Assembly: GCA_038030265.1 (NCBI GenBank) | Contig: CM075939.1 | Span: 10,149,253 to 10,213,252, forward strand | Source: Corythucha ciliata | Taxonomy: Eukaryota; Arthropoda; Insecta; Hemiptera; Tingidae | Direction: 5' to 3' | DNA length: 64,000 bases | Part shown: piece by piece, positions 57,250 to 64,000 of the stretch | Layout of the letters: the number at the start of each line of letters is the position of its first letter | How positions within the stretch are numbered: the stretch's first letter is position 1 | Program-made: the position numbers and the translations under genes | Notes under the pieces: generated by a model | Database searches by the model: none | Told to the model about the DNA's origin: nothing | What the model saw: only the letters and a program-made list of their open reading frames with translations

Positions 57250-59255
57250 ATCGCGTTAGTTCTTTTTTTTTTTGTACTTGTTTTAAGAAGCGCTAAACGC
57301 TCATGTCCCTGTGATGTTCATTTATTAAAAATAGTAAAAGCTGTAGGCAATTGCCGGTCAAAGGGTCAAGTGTTGTTTTCAGAGACTTGTGCACAGGTGT
57401 TCTCATACTTTCAATTAATTCACAAAAAGGGTGGAATGAGGAGTCCTCTTGTGTTGAACTTTTACAGGGAGTCCGTTGAGCGATAGGAAATAGCCTAGGC
57501 AAAATAAAAGCGAAGCTCCAGAATGGGTGAGGGGTAGGCACGTACACGATGGAAAAAGGGAAGGGAGGAGGCACGTCCGATTAATTAACGCCACCCTAAT
57601 CTTTTATGCCTTCCCCAGGCCGTGGAGAGGCACCCGGAGGCGGTGGTGTACATGGCCTTTGATCAATCAATGGTTTTGACCAATCAGGCGTTTCTGAAAT
57701 ATGATGCAATTTCGAATTCTCCCGCTTCTATCGCTGTTCGGAATTGAGAAAGAGAAAGGGGGAAAACGTGTAAACGTTTCTACCCCTTTTTTCTACTCAA
57801 CCAAATTAACGACAATTCAATTATACCATGTAATTTTTAAAAATCATGGAAAATAATTTTCTTATCGGATTTAGCAAAATTTAACTAATAATCACAACAA
57901 CCAAAGCATTCTAGGAAACCTGAAATTCCCCTTTCTCCAACCTCTAAACATTTTATCATGCCCCCACAACTGCAGCAGGAGGAAAAAAACGGAAGGCTTT
58001 TGATTACTTTTCAGAAAAGTTTACACAGCCTCCCCGGTGTACTGTTCATCCCATTTTTGCCCCCCTCTCTCCTATCGTTGCCTTCCAACTGATCTCGACA
58101 ACTCTGTTTTGTTATTAACCAAATGTTTTTGTCAGGAAATTTTCCAGGCTACTCATCCCTTCACCAACCCCGTCCCATTGGCACACAACACAAATCCACC
58201 CCCACCTCATCCCTTGTTACGTACTCGCAAGGATTAAAGCAGCAAGTGAGCCGAGGGACGAGTGATGCCTCGTTTTATAACGACCCAGTTTGCCTGGGAA
58301 GTTAAGAAAGAATAAAAGGTGGTGGGAGGATTGCATTTTTTAACGAGACAATTCACCTCTTTCAAAGGGGCTTCTAGGAATATCAACTCCAGGGGGAAAT
58401 AAAAAGTAATAGCAGGTCTAATTACAGGCAGATAATTTTTGCATTAAAACCTTTCTGGGCAATGTTGTGAGAGGGAGGAGGAGTCAAAAGCGCGGAAAGC
58501 CGAGTCTAACGTCCCGTAACGCCACACAAACATTCAACTATTCTCTTTGGCCTTTGCCGGCAGCATAAAGAAGAAATCAGCGTCCATGAGGAGTGAGTGC
58601 GTAGTCTGAAGCACACAGGAATGGGGGGGGGGGTCCTATGAAAAATGTATCACAGACTTGTCAGAACGAACAAAAAAAAGAGGATATACCCTAAGAAGAG
58701 GAGAGTAGAAGCTAAAAGACGGAGAAGCTTCGCTATACGGAATGATGGGTATGAGGAATGAACCCAGGCTCAAAAAAGGCTGTTAAGATGAGGAGGCAAA
58801 GATGGGTGGGTAGGGGTGGGGAATATGGCAGGTCGGAAGATGAAATGTGATTTTATCTGAAAGTTCTATTTTTCCCGTCTTCTGGCTCTTCCAACATATT
58901 TATTTTAGTACATATATTTCCCCTTATAGCACCTTTTTCTCCTGTAGTGTATTTCACGCTTCTTAAAACATTTTGCTCTCCTTACTGACTATCATTCACA
59001 CCTTTTTTCTAGCCTGTAAAGCCTCATGTGGGGAACATTTTTTTAATTTAATTAAAATGCCTATCTTCCTCTTTTTTTATTCACTCAGTCGATGCTTTTG
59101 AGCTTTACTCAGATTTTTATATTTGTCATGACATTCGCTCACTATACCCTTGAGAGATTCACTCACACTTGAAAATTACTGTAGTAGGGCCGGCGGAAGA
59201 GGTGGGTAGTAAGTGATACCCCTCTGAAACTTCTGAAGGTTGGTAAATACCGGGA
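57250..59255. other. 3' flank of p97 and intergenic stretch
   Basis: ATTAAA at 57324-57329 is a possible polyadenylation signal for p97. A GC-rich open stretch at 57617-57660 after CCCCAG looks exon-like but leads nowhere recognisable. A ten-G run lies at ~58623. Nothing else is identified. Confidence 0.35.
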
Positions 59256-59263
59256 AAATTATA

Positions 59264-59402
59264 AAGGCCCGTTCACAAGCTCTATGTTTACGTTGTGTGG
59301 AGTCTATGCAACCAAACAAATTTATTCCCTCGAAAAATGAAGCATTTTTATAGGTTGCATAAAAACCACACAACACAAACATAGAGCTTGTGAACGGGCC
59401 TT
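59264..59402. mobile_element. MITE, family 3, full copy
   Basis: AAGGCCCGTTCACAAGCTCT at the left and its complement AGAGCTTGTGAACGGGCCTT at the right bound 139 bp. Arms continue with ATGTTTACGTTGTGTGG and its near-complement. A half copy lies at 45121-45201. TTAA-like bases flank the right end. Confidence 0.85.
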
Positions 59403-59772
59403 AACACAAAACATGAAAAAGCGAAACACTTGATATTAGATGATTCCGTGCGAGTCACACTGATATTGTCGTGAGCATCGGTGCATTCGCGAAAGACGTG
59501 CTTGAGCTTGATCCGAAAAAGGCTAAAGTCTAAAGACATAAAGGTCGAACCACAAAAAGCTCGAATCACAAAACCAAAATTCCAACAAACGAACAATCTG
59601 ATCAAACAATTCTGTTAATGTGCCAGCCCGCGAAGCCCGCTGTTGTGTGCGGGTTGCGTGAAGCTGTCTCAACGCGTTCAGCTTCCAAAAAGTATCGGAA
59701 ATGTAATACAAACAAAAGTTTCACGAGCAAGAGTTCACGACCGGCTTTGTGATGATTCAAACGAAACTAACT

Positions 59773-59911
59773 ATAACTTGACAAGTTTCTAATGGACCCT
59801 GAGGGTCCAAATTTCCAGATGGAAATGGATGTTCCAGATGGAACATGTGTTTAGAAAGTTAACTGAATTTACCACTTCTTTCGGTCCATAAGAAACTTGT
59901 CGATCTATAAC
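59773..59911. mobile_element. MITE, family 2, copy 2
   Basis: It has ends ATAACTTGACAAGTTTCTAA and GTCCATAAGAAACTTGTCGA. It aligns with 15843-15969 except for a short internal duplication of CCAGATGGAA in this copy. Confidence 0.8.
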
Positions 59912-60063
59912 AGCACGACGCGAGCAGAACGCATCCATCCACATCCATCACTATCAGGATAAGGAACAAAAGTCTCAAAAAATAGATAAATAAAAATAAT
60001 TTTAATTAACAAGGCCGGAAATCGATAAGTAGGACGATTCGAGACGACACTCCACTGGTTCCT

Positions 60064-61401
60064 TCAATTCTCCTCGCCAGCGTTTTCTTCTTCAAAGTCG
60101 GACCCATCGTCTACGGTCGCTTCCTGACGCTGTTGATACTCAAATATCAGATCGTTCAACATGTTCTCCGCTTCAAGGAATTCCTCCTCATCCATGCCCT
60201 CATTCGTGTACCAATGAAAGAAAGCCCTCCGTTTGTACATAGACGAGAACTGGTCCCGTACGCGTTTAAACAACTCTTGAATGGCGGTAGTGTTCGCGAT
60301 GAAAGTCGACGACATTTTTAGTCCTCTGGGTGGAATGTCGCATACCGCGGTTTTACAATTGTTTGGAATCCATTCGACGAAATAGGAGGAGTTCTTATTT
60401 TGAGCGTTGAGCATGTGTTGGTCAACTTCTTTCATCGACATACGTCCACGAAATATGGCGGCGACAGTCATGTATCGCCCTTGGCGAGGATCACAGGCGA
60501 CCATCATGTTTCTTGGTTCGAACATCTGCTGAACAAGTTCGGAGACGCTGAAGGCGCGATACTGTTGAGCGTCGCGCGAGAGGAGCGGGGCAAAGCCGGG
60601 CATGAAAAAGTGGAGGCGTGGGAACGGCACCATGTTGACAGCGAGTTTTCGAAGGTCGGAGTTCAGCTGTCCGGGGAAGCGTAAACAGGTGGTGACACCG
60701 GACATAGCCATTGATACAAGGTGGTTGAGATCACCGTAGGACGGTGTGGCGATTTTTAAGGTTCTGTAGCAAATATCGTAGAGGGCTTCGTTGTCGATAC
60801 AGAAAGTTTCGTCCGCGTTTTCAATCAGTTGATGAATTGAAAGAGTAGCGTTGTAGGGCTCTACAACAGTGTCCGACACTTTGGGGGAGGGCACAATGCT
60901 GAACGTGTTCATAATTCTGTCTGGGTATTCTTCCCTTATTTTAGCGATTATCAATGTACCCATTCCAGACCCAGTACCTCCGCCCAGTGAGTGCGTCAAT
61001 TGAAATCCCTGCAAACACTCGCACCCCTCGGCCTCCTTCCTGACCACGTCGATCACATCGTTCGCCAACTCGACTCCCTCCGTATAGTGACCTTTCGCCC
61101 AGTTATTCCCAGCTCCCGACTGTCCGAACACGAAATTGTCCGGCCGGAATATCTGACCATAGGCTCCCGATCGCGTCGAATCCATTGTTCCTGGCTCGAG
61201 ATCAATGAGCACCGCTCGTGGCACGTAGCGACCACCTGACGCTTCGTTGTAGTAAACGTTGATCCTCTCGAGTTGAAGATCATTGTCACCCTTGTAAGCC
61301 CCCGACTGATCGATTCCATGCTCGTCGGAAATTACTTCCCAGAATTTAGCCCCTACTTGATTTCCACATTGGCCAATTTGGAGATGACAAATTTCCCTCA
61401 T
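60064..61401 (-). CDS. Beta-tubulin, intronless, copy 2
   Basis: A full-length 445-residue beta-tubulin with MREI start, GGGTGSG at 140-146, F167, E198, F200 and C239 as in copy 1. It differs from copy 1 at S153A, N219T, G278A, H307Q, R336K, K359R and S420F and at five tail positions. The tail reads [14 protein letters not shown], closer to the axonemal EGEFEEE-type motif than that of copy 1. On the coding strand ATTAAA lies 58-63 bases past the stop (60001-60006), and a TATAAA-like word lies ~35-40 bases upstream of the ATG (61434-61442). The frame is uninterrupted. Flanks are unrelated to those of copy 1, so the shared unit is essentially the coding region. One 156-bp block is identical to copy 1. 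Confidence 0.97.
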   Translation of the reverse strand: MREICHLQIGQCGNQVGAKFWEVISDEHGIDQSGAYKGDNDLQLERINVYYNEASGGRYVPRAVLIDLEPGTMDSTRSGAYGQIFRPDNFVFGQSGAGNNWAKGHYTEGVELANDVIDVVRKEAEGCECLQGFQLTHSLGGGTGSGMGTLIIAKIREEYPDRIMNTFSIVPSPKVSDTVVEPYNATLSIHQLIENADETFCIDNEALYDICYRTLKIATPSYGDLNHLVSMAMSGVTTCLRFPGQLNSDLRKLAVNMVPFPRLHFFMPGFAPLLSRDAQQYRAFSVSELVQQMFEPRNMMVACDPRQGRYMTVAAIFRGRMSMKEVDQHMLNAQNKNSSYFVEWIPNNCKTAVCDIPPRGLKMSSTFIANTTAIQELFKRVRDQFSSMYKRRAFFHWYTNEGMDEEEFLEAENMLNDLIFEYQQRQEATVDDGSDFEEENAGEEN

Positions 61402-61449
61402 TTTTGAAATTTTTGTAACAGAAAAATATCTAAATTTATAAAAGAGGTT

Positions 61450-64000
61450 CTAACTAACAATTTGGAGTCCAAAAGCAATTTTAAAATAGCGAAAATAGAA
61501 TTTTGTTTAATGATCCATTCGACTTGATATTTCCATGTGACTTAAATTTCATAATTGTAGGTGTATGGTAACCCATCTTGTGGTGGGAATTTCCCCTCCA
61601 CTGGCATAAACCAGAGTGAACAAAGCCTGATCAAAATGCATTCAAAATTTGTTTGGAGGCAAGGTTTGGGGATGGGTATGGACAAGGTCCGACCGAGCCC
61701 GACTCCGAAATCGTCGAATGCGAGAACCTCCTCCTTTTTTGAAATCTTTAAAAATTAAGGCCACTAATCATGAAATCCCATAAATAGGTATGGCCCTCGA
61801 GCGAAAATTAAATTACATCACCTAGCGCAGCCTTTACATAAATAGAGGCAAAGGGACTACCAATTTTGTGTAAAAAGCATGAAGGAGAAAGACATTGCCT
61901 TCTCCTTATTGGACATGAGCCAACATGAAATAACTTACCGCCCTTTTGGATACAGAGCAACTATAGGGTTGTGGACTGTAGCACTATAGCCCGGTTTACG
62001 TTATTTTCTGTGAACTTATAGGCTGGAAGCAGAACAAGAGATAGAACCAAACTAATAGAGGGGACCTCTTAACCAAATCCTTTTTTCACTCTGATATTTA
62101 CAACACAGTTACGGCTTCTCGATAAGATCCGCTAAGGCAATCCCGTGGCTCTTTTTCAAAGAGAATTACAGCCCACTTTCTTTACACCTTCTTGTTTTCC
62201 TTCTTTTTTGTTCACTCCTTGTACTCCGTTTTACTTCAGAGACTCACGAGACATAAGAAGGAGAGGGCTTTTATTTTATTAGCTGAGCACCGCGGGCTCA
62301 ACGGAGAGAGAGTGGGTAACTCTCAACTACAGGAAGAGGTTTGTCTCATGCAACCGAAATGAGGCTTTTTATTTATCAGGGGGATTCCTATAAAACAAGG
62401 CAAAGCACGTCGTAGAAGAAAAAAAGGCACCGTTGTTCCCCATCCAACCTGTCCAACAAAAAAAAAAAGTGACGAAACAACCCACCTACCTAGAAGTTAG
62501 TTACAAGGAAACCAAAACAAAATCCTGACCCAGAATATGATAATCGCAGATTCGAATTTGAAGAAGAACCTCGGCCCAATTCAGCTGGGCATGAACTTAA
62601 ATAAATATGCATCTCCCATATCCATGCACACCCCCATCACGATGCCACAGCATTAACCAATCAATATGACGTTAAAATATTTATATTTTTCGGTGGCGAA
62701 CCCACCAATGAATGAATTTACTTCTACTAAATCTGGACAGGCGGACAAGAGCAGGGGAGAGAGGAAAAAACAAACAGTTTTTTCCACCCCTTCTTCCCCA
62801 CCTGTCAACCCTTAAATTCAGGGGTAGGTCCTGCTCGAGGGGAGACAACTTTTATTTATGGGTGCCTGGCTCGTGCAGGCATTACAAAATGGGAGAATTA
62901 GGAGGGGAAAAAAAGAAGAAAGGGCCAACGACAAGAGGACCCTGTGCTTTCCCTTCCAACCAACCACCACAACCCTGCTTACGGTGAGAAAGGGTAACAA
63001 AATGGTAGGTGAATGGGGGTGAAATAGGAGTCGCAAACGGAGGGGAATTAACTTTTAGAGAGTTGGAAAAACGGTCAGTTCGAAGGGTGTAAGAAGGGAA
63101 GGAGTCAGAAGTTGTGCAATTCCCCCATCCCCTTCCATTCCTTAATTTTTTGTTTGCTTATTTTCATTTCTAACCAAACAAAATTCTTAAGGATGGGCTG
63201 GGTGAGAGAGCACTTTTGGCTTGAAAAGTGTCGCCTGCGCTTTTATTTTTTGTTCTTAATTAAAAGAATGGAATTCCCTTTTGGGTTTATGATAAACGAG
63301 GAACGGGTCATAAAAAAATGACAAAAGGAGTAAAAAACAGATGATGAACTGACCCTTTTCTTTTTCGATACTTTTCACGAGACTAGCCCCCAACCCCCTC
63401 TCACATACAAACAAACAAAAAATTCCATAAACCGTAATTTAAACCAACCGAAATTTATTTTAGATTTTGGGTAGCTGTAAAGGATCGTTAATGTCCATGC
63501 GTAACGAAATTCTAATTTTCCTGCCGCCAGCTACTGGAGAGAATTTGTATATTTTTCTCTTCCAGTGAGTTCGGGGGGGCCTTAAATAACATGTTTGACG
63601 AGACAGATGAATGCAAATAACACAAATTCCAGCATTTTCCCACTACCTAAGCTAAGTCACAACTCCCAAATACTAAGCCCGCATCACGCCTCCCTGAAGT
63701 TTCTTCCCATACTGAAGACCCGCAATACACGTCTTTACTGCCGCTTGCGCTCGGCTCGTTTCCGAGCGAAGTGATAAGGCAGTGGTTGAAAGGGATTCTT
63801 CTACTATATTTCAATCAGCTCGGCATTCTAAACGTTACGCCGAATGATTGTAGACAGGAGAGGGGGCAGTTTCTACAATGAAAATTTAATTTCTGTCAGT
63901 AAATTTGAAACCGTGAGTTAAATTTCTGAATCTCGCACAGACCCCAGCGCTTGAAGGCTCTCGTGAAGCGTTGAGTCCCCTCTTCAATCCACCACATATC
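61450..64000. other. Intergenic stretch, no gene recognised
   Basis: Only short frames in purine- or pyrimidine-rich sequence are seen. No repeat family of the window was recognised here. The upstream control region of tubulin copy 2 must lie in its first part. Confidence 0.4.

Noticed and set aside
57617..57660. Exon-like GC-rich open stretch after CCCCAG downstream of p97
   Set aside because: No donor or continuing frame and no recognisable product; p97 already has a complete C-terminus.

Overview
This is eukaryotic, metazoan DNA. The evidence is a p97/VCP gene split by ten GT-AG introns (nine of them 59-91 bp), two animal-type beta-tubulin genes, a BEL/Pao LTR retrotransposon (a family known only from animals), a Penelope-like element and many short inverted-repeat DNA transposons. 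The compact introns and repeat types suggest an arthropod, possibly a crustacean, but I cannot name the species. No bacterial operon, CRISPR array, rRNA or convincing tRNA is present.

Layout. 1-29.4 kb is almost entirely non-coding and repeat-dense. It holds a ~305-bp tandem duplication at the edge, arrays of a degenerate 30-bp repeat (2.2-5.6 kb) split by a hAT-like element with its 8-bp target duplication, an 18-bp minisatellite (9.9-10.7 kb), a cluster of small palindromic elements (13.4-18.3 kb), a Penelope remnant with a hammerhead-like motif (18.7-19.3 kb) interrupted by a 1.4-kb foldback element, and a second foldback element (24.8-26.3 kb). An intronless beta-tubulin gene lies at 29.5-30.9 kb (+). 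31-45 kb is again mostly repeats, including a 2.2-kb hAT-like element whose body is made of the 30-bp repeat (39.8-42.0 kb). A decayed BEL/Pao element with near-identical LTRs occupies 45.7-49.5 kb. The p97/VCP gene lies at 53.4-57.2 kb (+). A second intronless beta-tubulin lies at 60.1-61.4 kb on the minus strand, so the two tubulin genes are inverted about 30 kb apart.

The genes are housekeeping or cytoskeletal: p97/VCP is a hexameric AAA+ segregase and the tubulins are microtubule subunits. Nothing shows that they work together. The strongest observations are: a 156-bp stretch of complete nucleotide identity between two tubulin copies that differ by roughly 13-17% on either side, which looks like a gene-conversion tract; a hammerhead-like ribozyme motif downstream of the Penelope endonuclease; hAT-like elements bearing or interrupting the 30-bp repeat; and layers of elements nested inside elements. 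Two low-confidence small spliced genes (23.5 and 36.7-37.3 kb) are proposed from splice signals only.
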